A stretch of DNA of 63,941 nt from Neoconidiobolus thromboides FSU 785 (GCA_025603075.1 MU626378.1:1-63941), one strand, 5' to 3'; shown: positions 25,201 through 37,162, counted from the stretch's first letter. Notes: generated from the letters alone by a model not told the origin. A program made the numbers and translations.

Positions 25201-25335
25201 TTTGACATAAATTCAAATAAAATCAGCCGTACTTTTTCTTTTCATATTAGTAAAATTTATGAGATAGTTTATCGTGTATTTTTACAACTTCATTTATATA
25301 AATAGCATAATATAGAACAATTAATCTAATACAAG
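22245..25335. other. 3.1-kb divergent intergenic region between two DHA2 genes
   Basis: No gene seen. It must hold both promoters. The only distinct structure is the heptamer array at about 23557-23690. Confidence 0.5.
23557..23690. repeat. Tandem heptamer array (TATAAAA), about 19 units
   Basis: Nearly perfect head-to-tail copies of TATAAAA occupy about 130 bp in the middle of the divergent MFS intergenic region. Every unit looks like a TATA box, but it is probably a simple minisatellite. Confidence 0.9.
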
Positions 25336-27087
25336 ATGCCAGAACAAGAGATTTTTTCACCAGTAGTCAATTCTTCCTCAACTCAACTTGATGACTTGGT
25401 ATTTAGTAAAAAGAAAAGTGTTGTCAGTACAGAAGAAAATATTGACGAAAAGGCTTCAGATGGCCATCAGTCGGGCGTAAAATTATTGTTTATCATGATA
25501 GCTCTGATGTTATCAATTTTTTTAGCTTCAACTGATGAAACTATTGTTGCCACCGCTTTAGGAGCGATTGTAGACGATTTTGGTTCAAGTGGTGAGGTGA
25601 CGTGGATAGCGGCTTCTTATCTATTAACCATGACTGCCTTTCAGCCTCTCTATGGTAAATTTTCAGATATCTTTGGACGTAAAATTACTTTATTGTTTGC
25701 CCTTACATTATTTTTAATTGGTAGTATTGGGTGTGGATTAGCCCCTTCAATCATCGTTTTGATTATATTTCGTGCATTTGCTGGTATTGGATCCGGAGGT
25801 TTAATATCCCTTTCTTTTATTATTATTTCAGGTAATTAATTTTTATCATATTTTTAACACTTGCTAATAATTTAAATAGATGTTGTTCCTATGGTACAAC
25901 GTGGTGTTTATCAAGGCATAATCAGTGCCACATTCGCATTAGCAAATGTAGCTGGACCATTATTAGGTGGTGTGTTAACAGATTATGTAAATTGGAGATG
26001 GGTGTTTTATATTAATATTCCAATTGTGGTAGTTGCTGCTATTGTAATCGTGTTTTTATTGCCAAAGTTGCGCGGTGATGGTTCCAAATTGAATGATTTG
26101 GTTGCTCGAGTTGATTTTTTAGGAACTATAATATTAGTTTCTGGGACCATAACGCTCACCTTAGGTTTAAATTGGGGGGGACGTACCTATCCTTGGTCCT
26201 CAGCACAAGTCATTTCATGTATTGTTGTTGGAGCCGCGTTATTGATGGCATTTATTTTAGTTGAAAAATATTACGCTAAAGAACCAGTGATTCCTGGAAG
26301 ATTGTTCACGCGTAATGCTATACTTGCAAGTGTTAATGCTTTTATGTATTGCATCCCATTCTTTTCAACCATTTATTATTGGCCATTATATCACCAAACA
26401 GTTCAGAATAAAACCGCTTTTGAAGCCGGTTTGGAATTATTACCTGCTTTACTAGGCGTCTGTAGTTTTTCTGTGGCTTCAGGTTTACTCGCACGTAGGT
26501 TCCGTTCTTATAGACCAATCATGCGCTTTGGCTCTGCTATGATTTTAGTTGGAGTTTCTTTAATGGCTTTATTAAGATTAGATATTACGCGTGCTGAACT
26601 TGTTATTTACCCACTTTTGATTGGTGGTGGTATTGGGTTTAATATCCAATTGTCTATGACTTGTAGTCAGCTAGCAGTTGCCGCCTCAGATGCTGCAATG
26701 ATCACATCTTTTATTTCTTTTGCACAAACCCTTGGTGGTGTTTTTGGATTAGCTATTGTTGGGTCCATTTATAATAATGTTTTGTTCACTTCTTTAACTG
26801 ATAACCTTCCTGGAGAAAATGTAATTTTAATACTTTGATGTTATAATTTATACTTAATAATTTTTTAGATTACCAACCTTTTAAATAAGCTTAATAACTT
26901 GGATTCTTTATCTTCAGGAGTTCGAGAACAAGTAATATACTCTTACCTCCAAGCCTATCGTACACTTTTCCTTTCTATGATACCTTTCTGTGTTATTGGG
27001 TTTATATGTACCTTAGCTTTTGAAAACATTCCTCTTCAAAACCATTCCGAAACTGAAAAAGTAGCTGAGAATCCTACAGAATCTTAA
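25336..27087 (+). CDS. MFS transporter, DHA2 family, copy B
   Basis: Three exons (25336-25831, 25880-26820, 26869-27087; introns 48 bp each) give 551 residues. It is a paralogue of the transporter at 20510-22244: same TM1 block (D-E-T-I-V-A-T-A-L-G-A-I-V-D-D-F), G-K-F-S-D-I-F-G-R-K and F-R-A-F-A-G-I-G-S-G-G-L, and its last intron falls at a comparable place before the final membrane segment. The last intron of copy A lies earlier (before D-A-A-V-T-T-A-F), while B has one before I-T-N-L-L-N-K, so intron positions are only partly shared. Both ends are hydrophilic. Probably proton-coupled export or vacuolar uptake; substrate unknown. Confidence 0.9.
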
Positions 27088-27299
27088 ATACAATCAAATA
27101 ATCGAATTGATTTAATTGTAGCATAATGATAAATTTAAACATCATTAAGATAATCCAACATTTTTAATACGTCTTCTATTTTTAGATTGGTTGTGTTTCT
27201 TTTTAATAAAAAAATATAAATTATAGTCTTTAAGTTTATTGATATAAATCACATATAACTTGCTTTTATTTTAATACATTTTTAACTTAAAAAATGGTT

Positions 27300-28609
27300 T
27301 TAATCAAGATCCGTTTCATCATGAGAGAAAGAATTAATAGAAAGCGCATTGGGGTTAGAGCTTGGTTGCTGGAACATACTTTCCATTAAACTTTGCATAA
27401 TATTAACTGGTCGATGTATACGTATACCAAAATAGATCTCTCCAATCTTATTCATATACTACATAAATAAGTAAATTGAGCTTAAATTCTACAAATTAAA
27501 GTTACCTCTGTAAAATTGAACTCATCGGAAACCAGATGCTCTGAATACTGGTTACGTAATTTAACAAAAAGATCTCTTGAACCATCTTTAGTTATGATGG
27601 TACAAAGTAATTGTATAAAGTTAACAAGTGGCAATTTAGTTTCAACAAAAGAAGCTTTATGTGCTTCTGAATCTACTAACACTTCTTTTTGGTTTTCAAA
27701 AAGCAAACTTATGAATTTATTTAAGGCGAGTATAGCTGATGTTGCATTTCCAATCACTAATTTACTACACAAATTAATTATCTGAAAGTACATCATGATA
27801 GTGTTATTTATACCTTAATACACCCCTTGCTAAGAAATAACCAAAACTGAGAGGGGTAACTGAAAGGGCCCATCGATACAAGAACTCGCCAAAGTTGTCG
27901 CCAGTTGCTTCAGAGCCGAAGATGTAATGCGGTTCAGCTTGTTCAAACTCACCATCTAAATCGATAAACAGCTACTTTATAAAACCAGAGACTAGAAAAT
28001 TACCTTTATTATACAAATCACCTAAAAGATCATGAAATATTGGCTCCCCAGATTTAAATGAACCAGATTTTATATTCCAACTTTGAATAAATAATAAATA
28101 TAAATAAATTATTAAATTAAGTGTTTACTATAACGCTTCGGTAATTAAAAATGAACGAGCCTTCTCTGTTGATGGAAATCCGTCAATAATTTCTTTCAGT
28201 CTTTCTATATAATTGTTATATTATAGTTTCTTTTGATATACAAATACTTACGAATTGATTGCTCATTAATAGGAGTCTTTGAAGATTCATAAGCCTTAAT
28301 AAGATAGATACCAAGATCAGAAGCTGAAGAATACTGCTCGAATTTTAAAAGTGTCAAAGCTCCTTTGTAAAGCATCTCTATTGCTTTTCCATAGTTACCA
28401 TTATTATAAAATCTAAGCTCGATTAAAATCTTTAATCTTATTTACTTATTCATTTACCTATTACAGACGGAACGATAAATTTGGTGTGCTTGATAAAAAT
28501 CACCTTCTTTTAAAGAAGCTTCCAATTTCTTTAAAGTTTTATCTTGCTTTGAGCCTTTTCCTTTTAAATCGGAAAGTGACAAGGAGCCTACGTCTTCACT
28601 GTTTTCCAT
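27300..28609 (-). CDS. GET4: GET4 homologue, guided entry of tail-anchored proteins
   Basis: GET4 is the cytosolic alpha-helical scaffold that, with GET5, hands tail-anchored proteins from SGT2 to GET3. Exon 1 codes D-K-T-L-K-K-L-E-A-S-L-K-E-G-D-F-Y-Q-A-H-Q-I-Y-R and splices to R-F-Y-N-N-G-N-Y-G-K-A-I-E-M-L-Y-K-G-A. Later exons include S-A-S-D-L-G-I-Y-L-I-K-A-Y, a block with P-S-T-E-K-A-R-S-F-L, D-L-D-G-E-F-E-Q-A-E-P-H-Y-I-F and N-A-T-S-A-I-L-A-L-N-K-F. The last exon encodes Y-M-N-K-I-G-E-I-Y-F-G-I and a polar tail ending at 27300. I chose the ATG at 28609 (M-E-N-S-E-D); another in-frame ATG at 28639 would add ten residues. TMA17 is divergent, about 116 bp away. Confidence 0.85.
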
Positions 28610-28725
28610 GACTAAACTCTTAAAAAAATTAAATGTCAAACCAAAACTGAATTTATACAGCTGCAGCCAATAAAATGATTTGGTATATGTTAAAAACTAA
28701 TGACAAATGAAAGTTTGCTTTTAAC

Positions 28726-29085
28726 ATGGAAGAATTTAAAGAAAGATTGAAGAGGATTGGAGTAGCCGAGCTGGTGGATGAATTGGAAAGAGTTCAACAG
28801 AAAATTCAGCATTTAATCTATTCAAATCAAGAACTAAAAACATTTAGTGAAAACTTGGAAGTTGACGAAGAAGATAGACAGATTTATAAGGAAACATATG
28901 TCGAGAATGAAGAAGTGATTAAAAGGTTGTATCTACGAAAAGAAATAATGGAAGAAATGATTGCCAGTAAATCAGGAGTTACATTTAGTATCAAACCTAA
29001 AGTTGAAGAAAAGGAACCGGAGACCAAAAGAGTGGAAGAAAGTAATTCAAACGAAGCATCTACTAAAGAGGGAATTTATCTGTGA
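28726..29085 (+). CDS. TMA17: TMA17/ADC17-like proteasome assembly chaperone
   Basis: A 119-residue, charged, largely helical protein. The block Q-Q-K-I-Q-H-L-I-Y-S-N-Q-E-L followed by E-V-D-E-E-D-R-Q-I-Y-K-E-T-Y-V-E-N-E-E-V-I-K-R fits the TMA17/ADC17 family, a stress-induced fungal chaperone that helps pair the proteasomal ATPase Rpt6/Rpt3 or Rpt4 during base assembly. Coiled coil is likely at residues 15-90; the tail is rich in Glu, Lys and Ser. The family is short and poorly conserved, so the call depends on two blocks only. Single exon; start at 28726 is the first ATG. Confidence 0.6.
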   Translation: MEEFKERLKRIGVAELVDELERVQQKIQHLIYSNQELKTFSENLEVDEEDRQIYKETYVENEEVIKRLYLRKEIMEEMIASKSGVTFSIKPKVEEKEPETKRVEESNSNEASTKEGIYL

Positions 29086-29431
29086 AATAAATTTATTTCA
29101 TCTGTGAAACATCTCGTTGTTTGAATTAAATAAGCTTTTAGTCCTCTATAAGAATTAAATTCTTTTATAGTATAATAATTTTCATAAAGTATCATTTTAA
29201 GATAGAACAATGGATAAAAAGCATACTATCACTGTTTTTGTATTTTGTTTCAAATAGTATAATCTAAAAGGTATTCAATCATTGAGGGGTTAGATAATAT
29301 AAGATAGCTTATAGCATTTGGCCTTTTTTATACATATATGAGATAATATAATATGATAATTAATAAAAGAAATTTTCTGAAATTTATATAACTATTAAAC
29401 TCAAAGGTGTGAATCTTTTATTAAAATTACA
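29086..29431. other. Intergenic, no gene seen
   Basis: AT-rich flank of TMA17. Confidence 0.4.
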
Positions 29432-29528
29432 TATGGGGATGTATTTTTTAAGGATTTTACTAACAATCTTTCCGCTCAAATAGCACTTAAAAATAGAAAA
29501 GTGATGAAACCAAAAAAATATTCCCCTA
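29432..29528 (-). mobile_element. MITE-like foldback element, copy 6
   Basis: Begins TGGGGATG after TA at 29432-29433 and ends TTCCCC before TATA (29527-29530). Core in reverse orientation reads TTCCGCTCAAATAGCACTT. Confidence 0.85.
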
Positions 29529-30088
29529 TAATAGTCTATTATTTCAAATATTTGTAATTTTAGCAATAAGAAACTTATATTAATTAAATAGCTTTAAAAA
29601 ATTAAAAAAGGAAGTATCTCAATTGTGAAAATCCAACATATTAATAAAGCAAGTTTACTAATGAGGATAACTACATTTTATCCAAATTAAGTTTGGAATT
29701 CCTCCCAATATACTAGTCAATGCTGGGTCTATGCCTGATTTAAAAGTCAAAATAAGCACTAGGGGGTAATTAAGCTGATAAGCCATTCTGAGCTTCCGCC
29801 CTCTTTAAGTGTAGACTCTTCAACTCTCAATACTTCAATATTCGCAAAAAAGGATGACATATGAAAAAGCTCTTTAAAGATAAGATTGAAATAATTAGCG
29901 TAATTTCTTTTATGGAATTACACTTGATCAAAGTATTTCTCACTATTGGTTAGATTAAACTTATTAAATACTTTGTTGAAGTTCGAATCATCAGATTAGA
30001 GTAGTATTAATATTTGCTAGCAAAGAAATTGAATTTAATACTTTTTAAATAATGCAACAAAATAAACTTTTAAGCCAATAACTTTAAA
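29529..30088. other. Intergenic, no gene seen
   Basis: AT-rich sequence; the segment 29690-29830 is less AT-rich but has no open frame I can support. Confidence 0.4.
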
Positions 30089-30865
30089 AATCATGGTTGA
30101 ACGAGCAATTCAAATCAAAATAGCCCAATTCTTCAATATTATTATCAATTAATTCCATGTTATTATATTCGATATCAAATTTTAAAAAGTCATTCGATGC
30201 ATCCGCTAACTTTATACTCTTTAACATTTTAAATCATCAAACCATTTAATATCAAAACCAAGCTTTCCTTCTATACCTAATTTTATATTAGAAAGGAAAT
30301 TCATATTAGTAACATTTTCCGCATTAGAATAAGAACATGTAGCTATTAAATCTAATGGTCCCAACTTACTATATTTTACTTTAGTTGCTTCTAATCCACT
30401 CAAACGTAAAAAGTTACTAGAAACTATACCAAGCGAGTTTAACTTATTTGGGTTTAAATATTCAATAGTATGTTCAATACTCATATTAGTCCCTTTAACT
30501 TCGACTACTTCAAGTTGATTTAAAGAATGTTCAAAAGATGTTGTGTTAATATAATCATCTAGAGCAAGTAATCCTATCCTTTTTGATCTCGGCAGTTTAA
30601 ATTCCATGTTGATACTATTCATAGTATAAGATCTACACTGACATAATAATAAGATACCAAGTCTGCGAAATCACTTAAACATTTAATACATAAATTATCC
30701 ACATTTATATGTTTCATGGATAATATGTCTTCTTCAATAAATCTTTTTTGATGCTTTCTAACCTCATCAGATTTATTTTTATTATAAGTTGAGTATACCA
30801 AGTTACATTTAATGACCCTACCGACTACCTTGGACAAATACTTAGAAAAAATAAATCAAACAATT
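30088..30865 (-). pseudogene. Frameshifted unrecognised protein gene, possibly F-box/LRR-like
   Basis: Three open segments follow one another on the minus strand, each ending exactly where the next begins in another frame: about 30865-30619, 30622-30221 and 30228-30088. At both joins the frames overlap by a few bases, which looks like two single-base frameshifts rather than splicing, as no donor or acceptor fits. The combined product would be about 240 residues. The middle part has leucine/isoleucine-spaced repeats with Asn (L-N-Q-L-E-V-V-E-V-K-G-T, L-N-S-L-G-I-V-S-S-N-F-L-R-L-S-G-L), reminiscent of LRR domains of fungal F-box proteins. No F-box is clearly visible and no ATG opens the first segment. 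Sequencing error is an alternative. Confidence 0.5.
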
Positions 30866-31504
30866 CCTTTCAATCTAATAATTCGGAAATTAGTTCTAAG
30901 AGGATCCCGGATAAAAATTCAAAGCTAATGTCATATTGAAATATAATAGAGAAATAGTTATCTTGTTTTTACTTATTTAAGTTGTAGTTTAATTTTATAA
31001 ACAAGCTTTCAACTAAGTTATTGCAGTAATAAAGTGATAGTATTAGGTAATATTTTGCTCAGCTATTAAATAATAATAATTTACTAAATATAAATCTAGT
31101 TTTTAAATATGTTTAGTATTATATATTTAACTTAATTAGGTGATATATTTTCTCTACTTCAATAAAGCTATTTTGATAGTAATATATTTGTTTGATATTT
31201 ATTTGCTTATTTTATTACCTTTAATTCATTTTCACACAATAGTATACTATCGATGACCTTAGTTTTATGAAGTTAAATGAAAATTTGATTGAAATTTTCA
31301 TCATGTTAAGAAAACAAAAGTTATTTATGAGTATCAATTGATAGTGTCAATTTAATAGTACTACAAAAAAGACATGGTTTAGCATTAAAGATATATAATG
31401 AAATACTTAAATCTTTATTATTTTAAACTAAACAGTGTAATGCTTCGAAACTTCACTTACATAGTAGATGACCTAGATAATTGACTTCTAGTAACCTAAT
31501 AATA
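30866..31504. other. Intergenic, no gene seen
   Basis: AT-rich sequence without recognisable features. Confidence 0.4.
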
Positions 31505-31606
31505 AATGGGGATGGTTTTTTTGGTTTCATTATTTTTTCCACCTTTTAAGCACTATTTGAGTAAACATTGTTAGTAAATCCTTGAACAAAAAAATAAATC
31601 CCCAAA
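31505..31606 (+). mobile_element. MITE-like foldback element, copy 7
   Basis: Body 31507-31604 (98 bp), begins TGGGGATG and ends AATCCCCA. The flanking dinucleotide is AA on both sides. The right arm of the central stem is eroded (AGTAAAC). Confidence 0.85.
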
Positions 31607-32511
31607 TAGTATCTATATAAACAATATTGTTTTAACTTTAGATTGAATATTTGTATTTATAATCTAGATACTATAATAACCAATCTCAAAAATAATTAAT
31701 AAAGACTCTAAAATGTAATAATATATTGAAAATTTAAAGTCCAAAACATACAAGCTTTTGTTTATTAATGAAATTTATATAGTCAAAAAAGTTACCTACA
31801 TTTAAACGATTATTTTCCAGATTTTAAACTTGAATTAAGTCATACTCCTTTAAATCTTGTTTTAGTTCATCCTCTTGTATTTTATATAATTATTGGAACG
31901 ATCAATGCTTTTCAGGGTTTTGTAAAATTAGATAAAGGTACATTTTTGTATTAAAATAAATTGAATACCATTTGTGTTTGTATTTCATATTTGCTTTTTT
32001 AAACTGAAAAAATTCCAAAGGCTTGTCAGTTTAACGCCACTTAAATGATCACTGATTAAGAAGAGCTCACTTAAATATTTAAGCAACTAAAAGAATAACA
32101 AGGATTTTTTACAGTCGGTTTTTTCCCATCCTTCAAATATATAACCATAAAAACTTGAATCATAATGATCTAAGCATTACTCAATGTTTAATACCAAAAA
32201 GCCAATAATATACAAGTAGCTATAATGATAGCTTAGAAGTGTTACAAAATAATTTTTTTGAATTTTTACAACTTAAAACTCAATTCATAAACTCTTGACA
32301 AAGCTAAATTAAATCCTTAGTGATAATTCCTAAAGCGGAAACTTATTTTCTAAAGTATAAAATACTGTTCTTGAAAAACGGGGTTTTTCTAAAATATACA
32401 ACTTTGATATGAATAACTAAAAGTTTAAATGCTACAATGACTAAACTAAACTTTACTACAACTAATAGCATACAAAATTTAAAAGGCTTTAAAATTTTAT
32501 TGGATTTACAA
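31607..32511. other. Intergenic, no gene seen
   Basis: AT-rich 3' flank of the zinc-cluster gene. Confidence 0.4.
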
Positions 32512-33623
32512 TTATAAGAAGAGAGTTGGGCTGCCTTTATGGCTTTTACGTAATAAAATGTCCAAGTCGAACTTCTTAATGTTTAAGCATGTACTTCCAT
32601 TACAATGGCTTAATCTTGCTGTTACTAAATGATATTCGTTTGTTGACCCTAAAAAGTGGAGATCAACCTCTGGATATGTATCATCTGAGATAATAGTTTT
32701 AGGGTCCATCTCTGATAATATATTTTGTCTACTTGTAATTTGACTCATTTTAGTCCTGAGTTTATTCCTATCATTGGGGTGTATCCTATCCATAATATTA
32801 GCTCCAAGTAATTGGGATGAGCCAAATCCGCAAAATAAAGTGGTTCCTTCTACATTTATACATATATTTTCATTATTCAATATTAACGTTAGCTCTTCAT
32901 TCTCGTGCGTTGGGTCAATAAGACCTGGTTTCATTTTGTCGAACGGGTTGGAAAATACTGAATGATTGTTATACTTCGGCAATATAGGCCTAGCAGTTAA
33001 ATAAGGATGGCTATTATGATGGTCATAATAAAAATTATTATACCTTTTAACGTAATCATCATGATAATCATTAAGCTCAAATGGAGTGATCATATTTGGA
33101 TATACAGAAGTCATAGCAGCCTCCTCAACTGCCAGACTTAGTGTTGAACGTTTTGATTTTACTGGTGTAGCTTCTCTACGCCTTGGCCTTCCTCGTTTTT
33201 TATGTAAGGTATCAAAACAACTATCTTGTTTATTTGATGTTATACATCTATTACATGGCCTATTCACTAATAAAAAGTTAAACTTAGGTTAATTATATCA
33301 AATGAATTACAGTCGCATGCTAAATGAGATTTTCTACAGTTAAGACAAGCACTAGAAACGTGTGGGTTGCCCTTCCTTGCTAATACAATTCTACCATCTT
33401 GGGCCACTTTAATCCGCTTGAGGGTGTTTTCGTTTAATTTTAAGTCCTTTTGATCAATAAAATCTTTTAATGTTGAATAATTAATTTGATTTTTTGATAA
33501 TGAAGGCAACGGTAGTGGATTATACTCAGGGTCATAAGTATTATTGTATTCGTAAGTTTGACTTTGATTTGTTGAACCCCTCTTCTGTTCGTCAATTTCT
33601 TCCTTTTCATTACTATTTTTCAT
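32512..33623 (-). CDS. Zn(II)2Cys6 transcription factor with PAS-like domain
   Basis: Two exons (33623-33311 and 33266-32512) give 355 residues. The intron splits the zinc cluster: exon 1 ends A-C-L-N-C-R-K-S-H-L-A-C-D and exon 2 continues N-R-P-C-N-R-C-I-T-S-N-K-Q-D-S-C, completing six cysteines (C-x2-C-x6-C, then C-x2-C-x8-C). It is followed by the basic A/T-hook-like K-K-R-G-R-P-R-R. A PAS-like domain occupies about residues 235-340 (L-I-L-N-N-E-N-I-C-I-N-V-E-G ... L-L-G-A-N-I-M-D-R-I-H-P-N-D). This layout resembles the ERT1/AcuK/RDS2 group, regulators of gluconeogenesis and respiration, though many early-diverging fungi have numerous relatives. Nuclear regulator; target genes unknown. Confidence 0.85.
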
Positions 33624-35403
33624 CTTTTGCTATAACTATATAAATAATATTAGAAATAGTAAATAAGTGGATTATAGCTATTAGCATATATGATAAAGCT
33701 TAAGGCATACAGCTTATAGATTGTATGATATTAATACTCACTCTGATTTAATGCAAATTTTAGTACCTTATCGTAAAATTTGAAGACAAGTAGAATAATT
33801 TAAAATCGTGCGATAAGTTAATGTTAATATAAGTATAAATAAATAAATTATCAAAAGTTTTAAATCATAACAAATTAAACTAAAAGAAATGGAGATAGTT
33901 TTTAAGATCTTATTTACCTTTTTTTAGGATCCCTGTAATTTTAGTTACTTTATATCCATTATTATTGGGAGTTTAAAAGAATATCATTTGCATGATTTGC
34001 TCCTTAAATTTGAATGGGCCAGTAACATTAAACATGAACGATTTAGTATGATTGTAAAAAAGCTACTTTTATGAAGTAAATTCTGGGGAAAGTATTTAAT
34101 CTTATGCTGATTAGTTTGCAACTTACATTTTGTTAAAAGGATGTTCAAACTGATTTTTACCTTCTTATTTTTACTCCAGGATTTTCTATTGTTTATTATG
34201 CTAAATCTTTATAAAATCCGTTTTTACAGTTAAAATTAATTAAAATCTAAACTAGAATATAATATTCTAATTTATTCAAACTCAACTCAACAGATAAAAA
34301 ATGGTTGTATCGTAAAATATGCACATTAAGCGTCTTTTTAAACATAACTTATTTTCCTCCCATGAAACATTTTAGATATATTTTACCATTACAAACACCT
34401 TATTAAAGAGCAATTATTCTGAGCTCATACCTGTTTTTTACCATAAAACCTAAACAACTAAGAGTATCATTGGCTAAGTAAAATAAGTATTGCTTTAAAA
34501 ACGACTTTTAACTTAAATTAGTTTAAAACTTAAAATTTACTTTTAATTAGTATTAACATAAGTATTTGATTTATTAATAAAGGTTGATGAAAGTTTATTA
34601 AATATTATATTAAAAATACAATTAATGTATTATTAAAAGTTTATTTTGTCACGGTAGTATTTCAAACAAAAATCAATAATGTTAATTAAGGATTAAGGAT
34701 TTTAAAGCTTCATTTTAATTTCAATATAAAACTACGTCATTGCAACTAAATTAAGACCTTGGTTTGAAGTGGCAATAACTAAAAAAAATCTCAACAAAAA
34801 TTAATTAAAATTGCATTGGGAGTTGAAATCATGAATAAACTTATTCTTTTTTAATTTTTATTGTTGATCCCTATTTAAAATTATTTTACTCAACACTAAA
34901 CATGAAATCTTAAACATTTTTAAAAAGCTGTACTAACATGACACTTTTGTATACTACTTTTTATATCTAAAGCTGCTAAAATCGTTTAATATTAAACAAC
35001 ACGATATTAATTCTTCTAAGGAGTAAATTTAAATTAATTTTTTTAAAATTTAAAAGTACTAAAACCCCCCAAGTACCTTATTACACCTTTTTTAAAAATT
35101 AGAAGGCTGAAAAAAAGAGAATGAATTAATATTTTCATATCATCAAATTATTTAGCTTTGGGCAATTTTGTCTAATAAATTTAAAGTAATAAAAAACCAA
35201 AATAAAACTTTGTTTTATTTGAAATATCACGTTAGCTACTGACCCTTTAGTTATTTAATCTCTCCTTACCCCTAATTAAATACTTTAGAGTCGAATCTTG
35301 ACTATCAAATTAAATAAAAATGGAACTTTTTTCTTTTTGTTATTTAACTATTTCTTTAGTAGATTAAAGTATAAAAAGGTTTTAACTGGTTTCTTAAAAA
35401 AAT
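33624..35403. other. Long intergenic stretch, no gene seen
   Basis: About 1.8 kb of very AT-rich DNA, the upstream side of the zinc-cluster gene. No sustained coding frame. Confidence 0.45.
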
Positions 35404-35550
35404 ATAAAGATGTCTTTTTCATTTGATAATTCTATAAGCAATTTTCCACTTAATAATGTTTGAAACCTTAAAAAATAAATCTATAAATAAAATGGGGATG
35501 TTTTCTATCAATTGTCCTACTATTTTTTAAATTTAAAAGTAATTGATTAA
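35404..35550. mobile_element. Degenerate foldback element remnants
   Basis: 35404-35490 follows the reverse-orientation order (GATGTCTTTTTC, AAGCAATTTTCCACTTAATAATG, then CTTAAAAAATAAATC). A second left end (AATGGGGATGTTTTC) begins at 35492 and breaks off before the intact copy at 35555. They look like eroded or nested copies. Confidence 0.45.
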
Positions 35551-35552
35551 TG

Positions 35553-35651
35553 TATGAGAATGTATTTTTTAAGAATTTTACTAGCAATTTTTCCGCTCAA
35601 ATAGTGCTTGAAAGATGAAAAAAGTAATGAAACCAAAAAAACATCCCCATA
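35553..35651 (-). mobile_element. MITE-like foldback element, copy 8
   Basis: Body 35555-35649 (95 bp) with TA at 35553-35554 and 35650-35651. Begins TGAGAATG, ends ACATCCCCA. Confidence 0.9.
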
Positions 35652-36089
35652 TTGTTCAATCTTGAATGTATGCTAATCAATTGTTCATTTAAAATAAAAG
35701 TTAAATTAATAAGCCGATTTGAGGCATCATAAAACAAATAATTAGTTCTGAAATTTCCTATTTGTCAATCTACATTCAAACTTAGATAGCTGAATTAATT
35801 TTTAAATTTAAAAAAATAGCAAATAAAAAACATTCCTATAGTTGTATTAGATAATAATGATAAATACTTAAATTAATTTATAACTGTTATACTTTATGAA
35901 ATATTTAATCTATTATTAAAAAAATTAAATACAGTAATGAAAAAGTATTTTATTAAAATATATTTTTACTCCAAATTATTAATGATTTTATTTGAAAATA
36001 ATACAATTTTATACTTTTTTTATATAGTTTTTATAATCCAGCTTATAAGTAGTTATAAATTGATAATTTTAATAAAAGATAGTATATAA
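35652..36089. other. Intergenic, no gene seen
   Basis: Very AT-rich spacer between foldback copies 8 and 9. Confidence 0.4.
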
Positions 36090-36193
36090 TATGGGGATGT
36101 TTTTTTTGGTTTCATTACTTTTTTCATCTTTTAAGCGCTATTTGAGCGGAAAAATTGCTAGTAAAATTCTTGAACACAAAAATCATCCCCATA
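36090..36193 (+). mobile_element. MITE-like foldback element, copy 9 (best preserved)
   Basis: Body 36092-36191 (100 bp) with TA at 36090-36091 and 36192-36193. Left end TGGGGATGTTTTTTTTGG and right end (reversed) TGGGGATGATTTTTGTG match closely. The core is AAGCGCTATTTGAGCGGAAAA with a perfect CGCT/AGCG stem. I use this copy to define orientation. Confidence 0.9.
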
Positions 36194-36378
36194 TTGTATT
36201 TAAAATTTAATTAAAATTTTTATATCATGATATAAAAAAAGTTGGAAATATTAGATATTAGTATGTTTTAAAGTTTCTTACTACTTTTCAAATGCTTAAT
36301 TATAATAAAATGAGTTTTTATTAAGATTCAGTTTTTTTAATAGTGTCACTATTATCAATTTCCTTTTGTTTATAATTA

Positions 36379-36487
36379 TATCAGGACGCTTTTGGGTTTT
36401 TTATTTCATCCCTTTTTCTATTTTTAAGCGCTATTTAAGCGAAAAATTATTGGTAAAATTACTAAACAGAAAAATATAATCACTATA
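36379..36487 (+). mobile_element. MITE-like foldback element, copy 10 (degenerate)
   Basis: Body 36381-36485; core AAGCGCTATTTAAGCGAAAAA is kept, but the terminal repeats are eroded (TCAGGACG ... TAATCACTA). TA flanks both sides. Confidence 0.75.
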
Positions 36488-36594
36488 GAACAGTATAAAA
36501 AAGTAACTTACAGTATTTTTAACTTTGTTAATTTATTTTTCAAGTTTGCCAAATTATAAATTATTGTTGCTAATCAACTAATAATTGTTTACTA

Positions 36595-36697
36595 TTTGGG
36601 AGTGTTTTTTGACTTTATTACTTTTTCCATTTTTTAAGCGCTATTTGAGCGGAAAATTTGTTAGTAAAACTCTTAAACATAAAAATACATTCCCATT
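36595..36697 (+). mobile_element. MITE-like foldback element, copy 11
   Basis: Body 36597-36695 (99 bp), begins TGGGAGTG and ends ACATTCCCA. The flanking dinucleotide is TT on both sides. Core CGCT-ATTTG-AGCG intact. Confidence 0.88.
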
Positions 36698-37070
36698 TCT
36701 TAAAATTAAGCTTGCGAGTTTTTGATAGAGACTTGGGACTATTTTACGCTTAATTTTTGTCTATTTTTATACAGCGTAAAATATAAAAAAAAGTGTATAT
36801 TGTGAAATTGAGTTCATATTTTTAATATAATCAACTAAAATATGTACTAATTAATTCTCATTAATTTATAACTATTCTTAATTATTTCTTATAACTACTT
36901 TTAGACGGTAAATCAAAATATATAAGGTGAGGGTAAGTAGAAATGACGAAATAATAATAGTGAAATATTAATTTTTAATTTTTAATTACGTAAAATTTAG
37001 TAGCATTTAGTTAGTAGAAACTAAATGGTAATAGTGAGGTCATTTTCATTTAAAAAAAATAGGAAAATAG

Positions 37071-37079
37071 TATAAAAAC
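37071..37079 (+). promoter_or_regulatory. TATA-like box of the CsbD-like gene
   Basis: TATAAAAAC lies 92 bp before the start codon at 37163, in an otherwise A-rich leader. The position suits a TATA box, but such strings are frequent in this AT-rich DNA. Confidence 0.4.
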
Positions 37080-37162
37080 CAGCGATATAGCGTTGTAATA
37101 AATTATAAAGCAAAAACAAATAATAAATTATTAATTATTAATTATCAAACTAAAAACCGAAA

